Assembly (NCBI GenBank): GCA_945888705.1
Contig: CAMDAQ010000009.1
Coordinates: 1 to 39,905, forward strand
Reading direction: 5' to 3'
Source: Singulisphaera sp. GP187
Lineage (GTDB): Bacteria > Planctomycetota > Phycisphaerae > Phycisphaerales > SM1A02
DNA length: 39,905 nucleotides
The position numbers were made by a program, and so were the translations under genes. Below, piece by piece: positions 7,792 to 15,992 of this stretch. The first letter of the stretch is position 1. Every line of letters begins with the position of its first letter. The notes beneath the pieces were generated by a model. It did no database searches. It was not told the DNA's origin and worked only from the letters and a program-made list of their open reading frames with translations.

Positions 7792-9777
7792 ATGGGTTCT
7801 CACCGACCTGCGATGATCGCCGGCATGCTCCTTGCCGCCGCCCTCGCTGTCGCGTCGTCGCACGTTGCCGCTTCGCAGTCCCCCAAGCCATCGACCACGG
7901 TCTTCGTGGCGCGCGAGGTGATCACGATGGACCCAGGCTGGCCCACGGCCACCTGCGTGGCGGTGCAGGACGGTCGCATCATCTCCGTGGGGCGCACGCT
8001 CGATGACCTCAAGCCATGGCTGACCGCAGCGTCGGCCGGCACGGTCACGATCGACGAGACGTTCAAGGACAAGGTGCTCGTGCCAGGTTTCATCGAGGCG
8101 CATGGCCATCCGCTCGTCGGGGCGATCGCGCTTGCGCAGCCGTGCCTCTCCAACATCCCGATGCCCAGTCCGTACGGCCCGGGCTTCCCCGGCGTGAAGG
8201 ACATCGCGGCCGTGAAGGCGGCGATCGTGGGGCAGCTCGCCGCCACCAAGGACAGCAGCGACCCGGCGCTTTTCTGGGGCTACGACGTCATCGCGATGGG
8301 GCGCCACCTGGACGCGGCCTGGCTCGATGCCATCGATGCCAAGCGGCCCCTGATCGTGTGGGATGCCTCGGAGCACTTCGTCTACGCCAACACCGCGGCC
8401 ATGGCCAAGCGCGGCGTGACGAAGGATGCGCTGGCGGTCACTGGCGTGATGGCCGGGGCCGATGGCCTGCCCAACGGGCAGTTCCTGGGCACTTCGGCGG
8501 CGACGTGGTTCCTGGCGCGGATGGTGCAATCGCTCCTCACGCCGGAGCAGTTGCCCGGGATCATGCAGTACCTCGTCGATCTGGGCTGGCGCAACGGCGT
8601 CACCACCACGAGCGAGATGGCGCTCGGCCAGATCGCCGGCGTCGAGCGCGAGGCAGCACTCTTCCAGTCGTTTTTCCACGATCCGCGCGTGCCGCTGCGC
8701 TGCGTGGCGATCACTGCCGCGAGCGTGGCGCGCGACGCTGATGGTGCGCCGGACACCGCTCGCGTGCGCGTGCTCGAGGAATCGAGCAGCGACAAGCTGG
8801 TCTTCCGTGGCGTGAAGTTCTTTGCCGATGATGCGTTCCTGCCCTTGGGCATGGCCGTGGAGCAGCCGGGCTACACCGATGGCCGAAAGGGCCTGTGGAT
8901 CACGAAGCCCGAGGACATGGTGGCCACCTACCGCCCGTGGTGGGAGGCCGGCTTCCACCTGCACACGCACACCAACGGGAATGCTGGCGTGGATGCCGTG
9001 GTTCGCGCGCTCCGCGGCCTGCAGGAGGCGAAGCCGCGCTTCGATCATCGGTTCACGGTCCAGCACTACGGGATCTCGACGCCGGAGAACGCGCGTGACC
9101 TGGCCACGCTTGGTGGCTTGGCCAGCGTGAATCCGTACTACCTGCACAACCGCGCCGATCTCAACGTGCCGTACCTCGGCACGGACCGCGCGGAACTCTC
9201 CTCCCGCCTGGGCACGCTGGTCGGTGCCGGCGTGGTGACGGCCATGCACACCGACACGCCGGTCTCGCCGCCGATCCCGCTCGAGAGCATGTGGATCGCC
9301 GTGAATCGCATTGGCCGATTCAGCGGGAAGGTGCTCGGCGCAGGGGAGCGCGTGAGCGCGATGCAGGCCCTGAAGATGGTCACGATCGATGCTGCCTACA
9401 CGCTCGGGGTCGAGGACCGTGTGGGGAGCATCCGCACGGGCAAGCTCGCCGACTTCACGGTGCTGGCCCGCAGCCCGCTTGCCGTCGAGTCCATGGCGAT
9501 CCGCGACATCCCGGTGTGGGGCATCGTCGTCGGTGGCGTGAAGCACCCGGTCACGGACATCACGCCGCGCCCGGCCGTGAAGGCCGCGGCGTGGGGCACG
9601 GAGCCGATGGCGCCGCAGCGTGCTCCGCGCGCCTTCGGTGGCCGCTATGCCAACGCAGCCGCGCTCGAGGATCCGCAGGCACTCTCACGGCATCTGGCGG
9701 GCTGCTCGATGGAGTTCTGGCGCACGATGGCGCGCGAGCAGGGGCCGCTCCTGATCCTGAAGCCCGCAGAAGACTGA
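7792..9777 (+). CDS. Exported YtcJ-like amidohydrolase (amidohydrolase 3 family)
   Basis: I place the start at the ATG at 7792 (661 residues); 7813 is an alternative, and the 7750 start in the track would translate through a terminator hairpin. The N-terminus (MGSHRP, then IAGMLLAAALAVASS) is a signal peptide. The composite metal-dependent hydrolase fold is shown by PGFIEAHGHP (HxH metal site), the strand motifs FHLHTHTNG and FTVQHYG, and the late MHTDTP. The C-terminal sandwich part includes DRVGSIRTGKLADFTVL, a common amidohydrolase ending. YtcJ relatives hydrolyse amides or similar bonds, with substrates mostly unknown. There is no dockerin-like tag, unlike its neighbours. No Shine-Dalgarno sequence is visible. 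It converges on the next gene with a 38-nt gap. Confidence 0.88.
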   Translation: MGSHRPAMIAGMLLAAALAVASSHVAASQSPKPSTTVFVAREVITMDPGWPTATCVAVQDGRIISVGRTLDDLKPWLTAASAGTVTIDETFKDKVLVPGFIEAHGHPLVGAIALAQPCLSNIPMPSPYGPGFPGVKDIAAVKAAIVGQLAATKDSSDPALFWGYDVIAMGRHLDAAWLDAIDAKRPLIVWDASEHFVYANTAAMAKRGVTKDALAVTGVMAGADGLPNGQFLGTSAATWFLARMVQSLLTPEQLPGIMQYLVDLGWRNGVTTTSEMALGQIAGVEREAALFQSFFHDPRVPLRCVAITAASVARDADGAPDTARVRVLEESSSDKLVFRGVKFFADDAFLPLGMAVEQPGYTDGRKGLWITKPEDMVATYRPWWEAGFHLHTHTNGNAGVDAVVRALRGLQEAKPRFDHRFTVQHYGISTPENARDLATLGGLASVNPYYLHNRADLNVPYLGTDRAELSSRLGTLVGAGVVTAMHTDTPVSPPIPLESMWIAVNRIGRFSGKVLGAGERVSAMQALKMVTIDAAYTLGVEDRVGSIRTGKLADFTVLARSPLAVESMAIRDIPVWGIVVGGVKHPVTDITPRPAVKAAAWGTEPMAPQRAPRAFGGRYANAAALEDPQALSRHLAGCSMEFWRTMAREQGPLLILKPAED

Positions 9778-9815
9778 TCCCGAAGCTGCCGCAGAGGCGT
9801 GCGCTGGGGGTGCAG

Positions 9816-11714
9816 TCAGGGTGCGCAAGGTCCCCAGGCCGACAGGAGCAAGCCGAGATCGGCACCATTGACCGTGCCATCGCCATTCAGGTCGCCGATG
9901 ACGGATCCTTGCTGCCCTGAACTCGCCCAGTTCGAGAGAACGACGCCCAAATCCGCGCCATCGACCGAACCGTTGCCGTTGAGGTCAGCGACACAACCGC
10001 ATGGGGCGCTCGAACTCCCGGCGCTCGTCCACGACGGCGCGTGCACGATCTGGACCAGATCGAACTCCGCCGATGACACGCCCATGGCCGTCATGCGGAG
10101 GGCGATCGCTCCCGCGGGTCCAACCAGCGCTGGTGCATCGATGGGACCAAGCCATGCGGATGATGGCACCCCGGCATCGGACGAGATGGTGCCGATGCTT
10201 CGCCACGAGTTGGCCTGATCCCGCAGAGCGAGATGCGTCGTCGCGCCTTCCGGTGCGGTCCACTCGACCGCCACCCACAGCACGCCTCGATCGGCGCACT
10301 CGTCCGGCTGCTGTGCCGTGGCGTGCACGATGAGGTCGATCCCGCTGGCATCCGAAGTCAGGGCACACGGCAGACGATCCGCGCTCGCCAGCCGCGCGAC
10401 GGCATCAGGGCAAGCGGAGCCGGACAGCACTTCGACCGAGGTGATCGTTGGCGACCAGACCGCATCGATCGACTCGGTGACGCTGGTCCATGTCCCTGCC
10501 GGAGCGGAGGGCCAGAGCATGAACTCATCGATCCCTCGGCTGCGGAAGAGCGCCATGATCCTAAGGAACTCCGCGTCCGAGTAGGCGCGATTGGTCGGCG
10601 GGGCTTCGCCAAAGGGCAGCGCGATCCCCGGAAGCGTGACCCACGGCGTGATCGTGGCTGGATCGGCACCGCCGAACGAGTGCAGGCAGGCATCGAGGTT
10701 GGCGCGGTGCAGCCGCATCTGTTCGTCCATGAACGGCAATGCGCCATCGACGAAGGTCTCTCCAAAGACATAGAAGGCAGGCGCCTGCAGGTCGCCGCGA
10801 CCGACCCACGATGAACGCATCCAGCCTTCGTTCCACCATTCGAAGTCGACATACTCGCGGCGGCTGCCATCAGGTTCCAGGCCGCCATCGAGCTTCATGG
10901 TCTGCGCAAACTCGCTGGACGCGCATGCAGGCCATGCGGCCCGGACACGGGAGTAGAAGGCCTGGTCGAATGCTCCCTCGACCGATTCGCGCATGATGCC
11001 GTCCCACCAGGCGCTCCACGCGCGGTTCACGGGATGGTCACGCGGCATGGATGCATCATGGGCCGGCGAGCCTGCTGCGGCGTAGAGCTCCGCCATCGTT
11101 CGCATGGTCGGCACGCCGCCGGGGTTCATCTCCAGCCGCTCGGTTGTCCAGCGCGGGTCCGCCATCATGGCGTCGAAGACCTGCAGCGGGGCCGTGCCCC
11201 AGCAGTCCCCGATGTTCGGCAGGTAGCAGAGTGCAGGCAGTCGCAGCTCGCTGTCCATGTGGAAGCGCGTCGGTGCGGGCACACCGTGCAGCGCCTGGCG
11301 CTGCTGGTAGCGAGCGATGAAGGCATCAGTCCAGTCCGACATGACGGCGACGCCTTGGGCGGTCCACGGGGTGCCACGGTTGAGATGGTCGGGCAGACCG
11401 GTGCCGACCATGGTGTCGAGTGGGTTGCCCACGAGCGTGCCACGGCCGAAATTGAGGATGGTGATCGCGACCTCACCCTCGCCGAGCCCGCGGGCCAGGA
11501 TGTCGTTGCAGACTTGGTCCGCCGTGGACTGGGGATCCGCGGTTGGTGCGATCCAGATGTTGATCAGCGCGGTGAGCGATGGGTGGTCCGCTGCGGCCCC
11601 CTCCGGCGCGGACCAGCACCACACGCCTGGCGTGTCAGCGTGACAGGCCAGGCCAGCAACCATTGAGCAGGCGCTTGCGATGAGCGAATGGAGTCTTAGT
11701 GCCCGGAGCGACAT
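9816..11714 (-). CDS. Secreted protein of unknown function with dockerin-like tag, possible glycosidase-like fold
   Basis: A 632-residue protein with a signal peptide (LIASACSMVAGLACHA). I do not recognise the family. The central region (about 30-420) has the rhythm of an alpha/beta barrel, with acidic or aromatic residues at likely strand ends: FHMDSELRLP, YVDFEWWNEGW, FYVFGETFVDG and GIDEFMLWPS. This would suit a glycoside-hydrolase-like enzyme, but that is inference from pattern only. Residues of about 425-570 may be a beta-sandwich accessory domain. The last 60 residues form two dockerin-like loops (DLNGNGSVDGADL, DLNGDGTVNGADL) with a linker lacking the cysteine pair. It is transcribed toward the amidohydrolase and stands alone on its strand. 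Confidence 0.85.
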   Translation of the reverse strand: MSLRALRLHSLIASACSMVAGLACHADTPGVWCWSAPEGAAADHPSLTALINIWIAPTADPQSTADQVCNDILARGLGEGEVAITILNFGRGTLVGNPLDTMVGTGLPDHLNRGTPWTAQGVAVMSDWTDAFIARYQQRQALHGVPAPTRFHMDSELRLPALCYLPNIGDCWGTAPLQVFDAMMADPRWTTERLEMNPGGVPTMRTMAELYAAAGSPAHDASMPRDHPVNRAWSAWWDGIMRESVEGAFDQAFYSRVRAAWPACASSEFAQTMKLDGGLEPDGSRREYVDFEWWNEGWMRSSWVGRGDLQAPAFYVFGETFVDGALPFMDEQMRLHRANLDACLHSFGGADPATITPWVTLPGIALPFGEAPPTNRAYSDAEFLRIMALFRSRGIDEFMLWPSAPAGTWTSVTESIDAVWSPTITSVEVLSGSACPDAVARLASADRLPCALTSDASGIDLIVHATAQQPDECADRGVLWVAVEWTAPEGATTHLALRDQANSWRSIGTISSDAGVPSSAWLGPIDAPALVGPAGAIALRMTAMGVSSAEFDLVQIVHAPSWTSAGSSSAPCGCVADLNGNGSVDGADLGVVLSNWASSGQQGSVIGDLNGDGTVNGADLGLLLSAWGPCAP

Positions 11715-11911
11715 GATTGTTCAATCGTGACCGATCAAGTAGAGCCAATCTGAGAGGTCAGCGCAACGGTCGATGGGCAGGATTCGGGGCGTCTTGACAG
11801 GCTCATGCAACCATCCGCGGGTGAGCCGGCGTTGGGCACGACCTGTTCGCGGGGCGGCATCAGCCTGGCGCTGTGGTGCGAGTGTGCGCGCCCCTTGCAG
11901 CCACCCTAGAG

Positions 11912-11927
11912 CGCGGTGGTTGCCGCG
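11912..11927 (-). terminator. Weak hairpin after the SGNH gene
   Basis: A 5-bp stem (CGCGG/CCGCG) with a 6-nt loop lies 14 nt downstream of the minus-strand stop at 11941. It lacks a T-run, so it is only a possible terminator. The rest of the 11715-11940 gap shows no gene. Confidence 0.3.
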
Positions 11928-11940
11928 ATGGGTCAGACAA

Positions 11941-12930
11941 TCAGCGATCGATCGACGCACCCGCCGGGGTCATGCCACCGCTCGGACCCAGGCAGTCCAC
12001 GATGGCTCGAGCGAGCGCACGCTGGCCGGGAACAGATGGGTGAATGTCGTCGCGAAACGGAGACTCCCCGGCGTCGGCTGTCGCCCGAAACTGTCCCTCG
12101 GTGGTGCACCACCTTGCGCCATGGGATTCGACGACGTCGCGGAGCACGGCCGCGTTGCCATGCAGACCGTTCGCCAGCTCGCTCCGATCGATGGAGTAGA
12201 GGACGCTTGTGCGAACCCCGCGCGCAGTGAGTTCTTCAATGAGCGTGCCAAGATCATTGGCGGGGAATGTGGATGACTTCGCGCTCTCCGGAGGCGGCGC
12301 ATCACGCGGCAGAAATCGAAGTCCATAGTTCTCCACCAGGTCATGAATCGCGCAGAGGGGTTGCCTGGTCGGTTGCTCCGGTCCGAGCGGTGCGAAGGTC
12401 GGTCTGTCCTGCAGGTCGGCGGAGTTCAGGACGATCACGGCCTCGGAGCATTGGAAAGCGCCGAATCGCTGAACGTAGGCCAGCATGTTTGCGGGTCCCC
12501 ACGATCCCGCCGAGGCGTTGCAGACCACGAGCGGTACGTCATGTCCCGCCTCACACCACAATCCTGGCAGCAGCTCGGTGGCCAGATCCGACTGATCCAT
12601 GTGGGAGCCACCATTCACCACGCTGTCACCGAGCACAAGTAATCGGTGTGCAGGCTCGGGGCGCGGATGCAGTACGGCTTCATCGCTGCGCATGTGGGCA
12701 GAGTTCACCATCACCCGATGACCGAACCGGTGGTACTGGCCTGGGACCAAGACGTATTCGATGGTCTCATCAGGTTGGTAGAGCAGTGGATCGCCAAGTC
12801 CAAGGGGCCAGCGCAGCAACAACTCGATGGCGAGTGTGCTGACGAGCATGGCGATGCCGATCCGTCGCCATCGATGCGACCGCGGCCTTGGCTGGGTGCC
12901 TGGCTTCGGATCATGATGGTGAAGGCGCAT
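11941..12930 (-). CDS. Membrane-anchored SGNH/GDSL hydrolase-family protein
   Basis: I choose the ATG at 12930 (329 residues) over 12954 because a TAGTGT -10-like box lies 11 nt upstream of it. After a basic cytoplasmic stretch (RPRSHRWRR) there is one membrane segment (IGIAMLVSTLAIELLLRW), then an external domain. SGNH blocks are visible: LVLGDSVVNGG (nucleophile Ser), CNASAGSWGPAN, and DDIHPSVPGQRALA near the end (catalytic Asp-x-x-His). The block III Asn is less clear (VIVLNSADLQD). SGNH proteins with a membrane anchor act as esterases or as O-acetyltransferases on surface glycans. The polysaccharide locus begins 500 bases away beyond a tRNA gene, so a role in acyl editing of that glycan is possible but unproven. 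Confidence 0.82.
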   Translation of the reverse strand: MRLHHHDPKPGTQPRPRSHRWRRIGIAMLVSTLAIELLLRWPLGLGDPLLYQPDETIEYVLVPGQYHRFGHRVMVNSAHMRSDEAVLHPRPEPAHRLLVLGDSVVNGGSHMDQSDLATELLPGLWCEAGHDVPLVVCNASAGSWGPANMLAYVQRFGAFQCSEAVIVLNSADLQDRPTFAPLGPEQPTRQPLCAIHDLVENYGLRFLPRDAPPPESAKSSTFPANDLGTLIEELTARGVRTSVLYSIDRSELANGLHGNAAVLRDVVESHGARWCTTEGQFRATADAGESPFRDDIHPSVPGQRALARAIVDCLGPSGGMTPAGASIDR

Positions 12931-12941
12931 GGTGTCGGGGC

Positions 12942-12947
12942 ACACTA
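12942..12947 (-). promoter_or_regulatory. -10-like box of the SGNH gene
   Basis: TAGTGT on the minus strand lies 11 nt before the ATG at 12930, implying a leader of only about 5 nt. No good -35 hexamer is seen at 16-18 nt spacing. Confidence 0.4.
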
Positions 12948-13032
12948 GCGTCAAGCGAGGGCCGAACGACTCTGGCGTGGCCTCTGGTCATCGGCGACTC
13001 CCCATGACTCACAACCACAGATGCCGCAGCAG

Positions 13033-13080
13033 GTGGCGTACAGGGTGGCGTACACAGTGGCGTACAGGGTGGCGTAGCAG
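13033..13080 (+). repeat. Tandem 12-bp repeat, four copies
   Basis: Four head-to-tail units built on GTGGCGTAC (GTGGCGTACAGG, GTGGCGTACACA, GTGGCGTACAGG, GTGGCGTAGCAG). They lie between the SGNH gene and the tRNA gene. The minus-strand ORF across them (YATLYATVYATLYAT) has no other gene-like property. Confidence 0.85.
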
Positions 13081-13138
13081 GCCGTCGCGCCCCATCGCAC
13101 GCTCTCGCGACGATCGACGCTAACCCCAGAAACGCTAC

Positions 13139-13174
13139 GTGGTTGCGCGAGTCCTTGCGAGACCCTGCAACCAC
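13139..13174 (-). terminator. Hairpin downstream of tRNA-Val with GCGTTT tail
   Basis: On the minus strand GTGGTTGC and GCAACCAC form an 8-bp stem around a 20-nt loop, 16 nt after the tRNA gene. The sequence GTAGCGTTTC follows, so the same GCGTT word trails this hairpin as trails those at 3860, 7757 and 38949. Confidence 0.55.
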
Positions 13175-13190
13175 CTGCGAAACCGACGAA

Positions 13191-13264
13191 TGGGCGATGG
13201 GGGACTCGAACCCTCGACCTCACGGGTGTGATCCGTGCGCTCTAGCCAGCTGAGCTAATCGCCC
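13191..13264 (-). tRNA. tRNA-Val (anticodon CAC)
   Basis: The reverse strand folds as a full cloverleaf: acceptor GGGCGAT/ATCGCCC, D arm GCTC/GAGC with GG in the loop, anticodon stem CACGG/CCGTG around ATCACAC (anticodon CAC, reading GTG), a 5-nt variable loop, and T arm GAGGG-TTCGAGT-CCCCC. The discriminator is A, and no CCA is encoded (TTC follows). One A-C mismatch occurs in the T stem. A good promoter lies just upstream. Confidence 0.93.
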
Positions 13265-13277
13265 TTGCAGGAGCGCA

Positions 13278-13306
13278 AGCATACGCCGGAGCGCACCCGG
13301 TGTCAC
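13278..13306 (-). promoter_or_regulatory. Sigma-70-like promoter of tRNA-Val
   Basis: On the minus strand GTGACA, a 17-nt spacer and TATGCT end 13 nt before the mature tRNA, matching 5 of 6 -35 bases and 4 of 6 -10 bases. Transcription would begin about 7 nt before the tRNA. Confidence 0.75.
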
Positions 13307-13358
13307 GACCCCTACGGTCCTGGTCGTCTGGCTTGTGCGGGGTCAGGGCCGTGGGTTC

Positions 13359-13389
13359 TTGGACCCTGGTCGTGTCGCTCTGGTAGGTT
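13359..13389 (+). promoter_or_regulatory. Possible promoter of the glycosyltransferase-ligase operon
   Basis: TTGGAC and TAGGTT are separated by 19 nt, about 60 nt before the ATG at 13450. The spacer is longer than ideal. It is the only candidate seen in the 185-bp gap before the polysaccharide locus. Confidence 0.35.
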
Positions 13390-13449
13390 CACCAAGCGGC
13401 CACGGATGTCGCATCGTGCTCCGCGCCAGCTCGACCACAGGACGCCTGA

Positions 13450-14544
13450 ATGCCAGACATCGCCGTGATCACGAACTCGCTCTGGACCGAGCCGCCCCGG
13501 CTTCGTCGACAGGTCACGGACCTCCTGGTCAGCGATGGTCACCGCGTGGCGTTCTTCGAGCGGCCAGCGATGCCATGGGTTTCCGTGAAGCCGTTGGAGC
13601 GCGTCTCCGAGTCGGTCATCGTCGCACGGCCGAAGTGCCTGATCCACCCGCAGTTGCGTGTGGTCGGCCCGCTGGCCGAACTGAACGCGATGCACGCATC
13701 GTCATCGATGCGGCCAATGATGCGTGAACTCGATCTTGGACCTGCCACGACGGTCGTGAACTTCAACCACGACATCTTCTTCATCCGTCGACTGTTCCCA
13801 TCCAATCGAATCATCACGATCATCAACGACGACTTCGAGTCGCAGGCCAGGTTCCCGAGGTTTGGCCACGTCACCCGGGCCCTTCGACAGACGTGCATGG
13901 ACAGCGACGAGGTGCACACCGTCTCGACCAGTTTGATGGAGCGGCTGAGCGCGTGGTGCGAGCCCAAATTGTTCCTGCCTTGGGCCGTGCGCCCATACCG
14001 GGCCCCCAGCGAGGACATGGCCCGGCGCAAGACGCTGCTGTTCTGGGGATCGATCGACACGGCGATCGATCCCGCAGTGGTGTCGCGACTTGCCGAGGAG
14101 CTTCAGCGCCGAGGCCCGGACTGGAAACTGATGTTCGTGGGCCCCACCCGCGTTGCACGAACCCGGCAACGGCTTGCCTCCGAGTTGCTGCGCCACCCGA
14201 ACGTGACGCTCCATGACTCCACCCAGCTGGATCAACTCCCGCTGGACGACGTCCTGGCCGCCATCATCCCGTACGGCCGGGAGGAGTGGGTCAAGTCGGT
14301 GATGCTGGCGAACAAGACGCTCTCCCTGCTCGCCGTCGGGTTGCCCTTCATCATCACAGGGATGCCGAACTTCATTCGCAAGCCCTTCATCCTGCGACTG
14401 GATGAGTGTGTAGGCGTCCGTGAAGCGATTGATGCGTGCAGCAGCGGCTTCATAGGCTGGCAGCAGGGCATCCAGTCCTTTTTGGCAGAGCACGATGCCC
14501 AGTCGCGTCTGAACCAGCTCGGCATCCCGCGGGGCGTTGCATGA
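13450..14544 (+). CDS. Glycosyltransferase, GT-B type, polysaccharide locus
   Basis: This 364-residue protein has the two-domain layout of GT-B glycosyltransferases. The N-terminal half begins with a hydrophobic strand (IAVITNSLW) followed by LRRQVTDLLVSDGHRVAFFE, typical of family GT4/GT1-like acceptors domains. The C-terminal half starts after a linker with LLFWGSIDTAIDP and LMFVGPTRVART and contains the acidic-hydrophobic stretch LDQLPLDDVLAAIIPY, which resembles nucleotide-sugar domains. No membrane segment is seen. The stop overlaps the start of the ligase gene (ATGA), so the two are translationally linked. It probably adds one sugar of the locus glycan at the inner membrane; donor and acceptor cannot be told from sequence. 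Confidence 0.8.
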   Translation: MPDIAVITNSLWTEPPRLRRQVTDLLVSDGHRVAFFERPAMPWVSVKPLERVSESVIVARPKCLIHPQLRVVGPLAELNAMHASSSMRPMMRELDLGPATTVVNFNHDIFFIRRLFPSNRIITIINDDFESQARFPRFGHVTRALRQTCMDSDEVHTVSTSLMERLSAWCEPKLFLPWAVRPYRAPSEDMARRKTLLFWGSIDTAIDPAVVSRLAEELQRRGPDWKLMFVGPTRVARTRQRLASELLRHPNVTLHDSTQLDQLPLDDVLAAIIPYGREEWVKSVMLANKTLSLLAVGLPFIITGMPNFIRKPFILRLDECVGVREAIDACSSGFIGWQQGIQSFLAEHDAQSRLNQLGIPRGVA

Positions 14545-15899
14545 TTCAAGCAGTCACCGTCGGCGCCTTCCTGATCGCGTGCGTGCTGAGCCTCCTGCGT
14601 CCGGGCTGGGCCCTGGCGCTCGTCCTATCCATGTACACAGCCGAGCAGGCGCTCCAGGCATCGTCCGGCGTGTTCGTTCGGTTCACCTGGCTCGCGAATC
14701 TGTGCATTGCGGTGGTAGCCGGGCTCTCTGCTCTGGGGTGCCTGCAGCGACAGGAACAGCCATTCGTGGGCTACGCGAATCGTGTCTGGCTCGTTCTCAT
14801 GGGGCTCTACGTCTGGTCATCGGTGTCGCTGCTCTGGACCCCGTCGTTCGAGTCGGCACTGGGTTTCACCACGTGGGGATTGCCTTACCTCATCCTGTTC
14901 ATGCTGGTCTCGCCCCTCCTCATCGACGGACTGGATGATCTCAAGGCCTTTCTCGGGGCCTATGTGGTCTGGGGCACGGTGCTGGCCTTGGTGATCCTCG
15001 CGAACCCTGCCTTCGAGATCCGCGACGGCCGACTGACCATCTCGATCGCTGCCTCGCTGCGTTCCAACCCACTGGCGACGGGCGAGCACGGTGGCCTGCT
15101 GATGGTCATCTGCGTCCTGCTCCGTCCCGAGTCGCGGCCGACCTTGTGGGCCGTCGTGCGGGTCATCGGGTTCCTGGCCGGTCTGGTCCTGGCACTGCGA
15201 TCGGGTTCGCGCGGCCAGCTGCTCTTCGCTGGCATGGCATCCATCGTCTTGCTCCCGTTCGTCCAGCGCTCGCGAAATGTCTTCGCCTTTCTTGGAACGG
15301 TCATCCTGGTCTCGATCCTCTTGTTCGGCGCGCTGCTGATCGCGGGTCAGGTGCTCGACTTCGAGGGCCTCAAGCGTTGGGACGCCTCGACCCTGCTCAC
15401 AGGATCCGCCGTTCGTTCATCCAATGCCACGGACATCCTCAGGGCATTCGCCCGCGATCCGGTGGCGTGGCTGATGGGCCTCGGCTTCAATGCCTTCCCG
15501 TTCTACAGCCCAGCCGTCACGGAGGGCTACTCGCACACGTTGTTCGTCGACATCCTGACTGAACTTGGACTTCCTGTCTTCCTCGTCTTTCTCTGGGCCA
15601 TGTGGATTACATATGGTTCGCTCAGAAGTGTGGCCAATGCGGCCCTCACCGAGAGCGGGCGAGTGTCCGTGCTCGTGCTTGCAGCGCTTCTCCTGTACGA
15701 AGTTCTGTTGGTCAACAAGCAGGGCAATCTCTGGCTCGCCTTCCCGTTCTTCCTCCTTGCTGCGCTTGCTCAGCGGATCGCCGATCGGGAGCGGGCCTTT
15801 GGAGGTCTCGTCCAGGACGGGTTCCCCGAGGGTGGCGGGGACGAGGATGATGCCCCTTCCGAAGACGGCGCGCCTGCCCGGGCTCGGTTGAACGGCTGA
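14541..15899 (+). CDS. O-antigen ligase/polymerase family membrane protein (WaaL/Wzy-like)
   Basis: The true start is the ATG at 14541, overlapping the glycosyltransferase stop by ATGA; the 14436 start in the track lies inside the previous gene. The 452-residue product has about ten membrane segments (for example VTVGAFLIACVLSLL, LVLALRSGSRGQLLFAGMAS, VFAFLGTVILVSILLFGALLI). The SGSRGQ motif and the periplasmic-loop stretch YSHTLFVDILTELGL are typical of the Wzy_C superfamily. Such proteins join undecaprenyl-linked glycan to lipid A core or polymerise repeat units in the periplasm. Ligase and polymerase cannot be told apart here. The hydrophilic tail is acidic and low in complexity. Confidence 0.85.
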   Translation: MIQAVTVGAFLIACVLSLLRPGWALALVLSMYTAEQALQASSGVFVRFTWLANLCIAVVAGLSALGCLQRQEQPFVGYANRVWLVLMGLYVWSSVSLLWTPSFESALGFTTWGLPYLILFMLVSPLLIDGLDDLKAFLGAYVVWGTVLALVILANPAFEIRDGRLTISIAASLRSNPLATGEHGGLLMVICVLLRPESRPTLWAVVRVIGFLAGLVLALRSGSRGQLLFAGMASIVLLPFVQRSRNVFAFLGTVILVSILLFGALLIAGQVLDFEGLKRWDASTLLTGSAVRSSNATDILRAFARDPVAWLMGLGFNAFPFYSPAVTEGYSHTLFVDILTELGLPVFLVFLWAMWITYGSLRSVANAALTESGRVSVLVLAALLLYEVLLVNKQGNLWLAFPFFLLAALAQRIADRERAFGGLVQDGFPEGGGDEDDAPSEDGAPARARLNG

Positions 15900-15921
15900 C
15901 CGACATCCGAGGTCGCAGGGC

Positions 15922-15927
15922 TATACT
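15922..15927 (+). promoter_or_regulatory. -10-like box ahead of the amidino-sugar operon
   Basis: TATACT matches 5 of 6 consensus bases and lies 65 nt before the hisH-type start. No good -35 is seen. The leader it would produce contains a small dyad (CGCGAT-GG-ATCGCG, 15951-15964). Confidence 0.4.
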
Positions 15928-15981
15928 TGCACATCACGTACTTCCGGGTCCGCGATGGATCGCGCGCTCCGGTAGCAGATT

Positions 15982-15991
15982 GAGGTACCTC
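15982..15991 (+). promoter_or_regulatory. Palindromic ribosome-binding site of the hisH-type gene
   Basis: GAGGTACCTC is a perfect 10-bp palindrome ending 1 nt before the GTG start at 15993. Its GAGG half is the Shine-Dalgarno sequence at 7-nt spacing. WbpE has a sister element (22306-22315). Confidence 0.55.
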
Positions 15992-15992
15992 C

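Noticed and set aside
6904-9546. 880-residue minus-strand ORF
   Set aside because: It is antisense to the amidohydrolase and LTD genes, crosses a terminator hairpin, and is made mostly of Arg, His, Ala, Gly and Val with no domain: a high-GC shadow.
11715-11726. GATTG-TT-CAATC inverted repeat before the 632-residue gene
   Set aside because: Arms of 5 bp with a 2-bp centre are too short to argue for an operator in a single copy.
13033-13080. CRISPR array
   Set aside because: The units are 12 bp with no spacers between them and no cas genes.
13191-13264. tRNA as an integration site of a mobile island
   Set aside because: No integrase, transposase or repeated tRNA end was found in the window.
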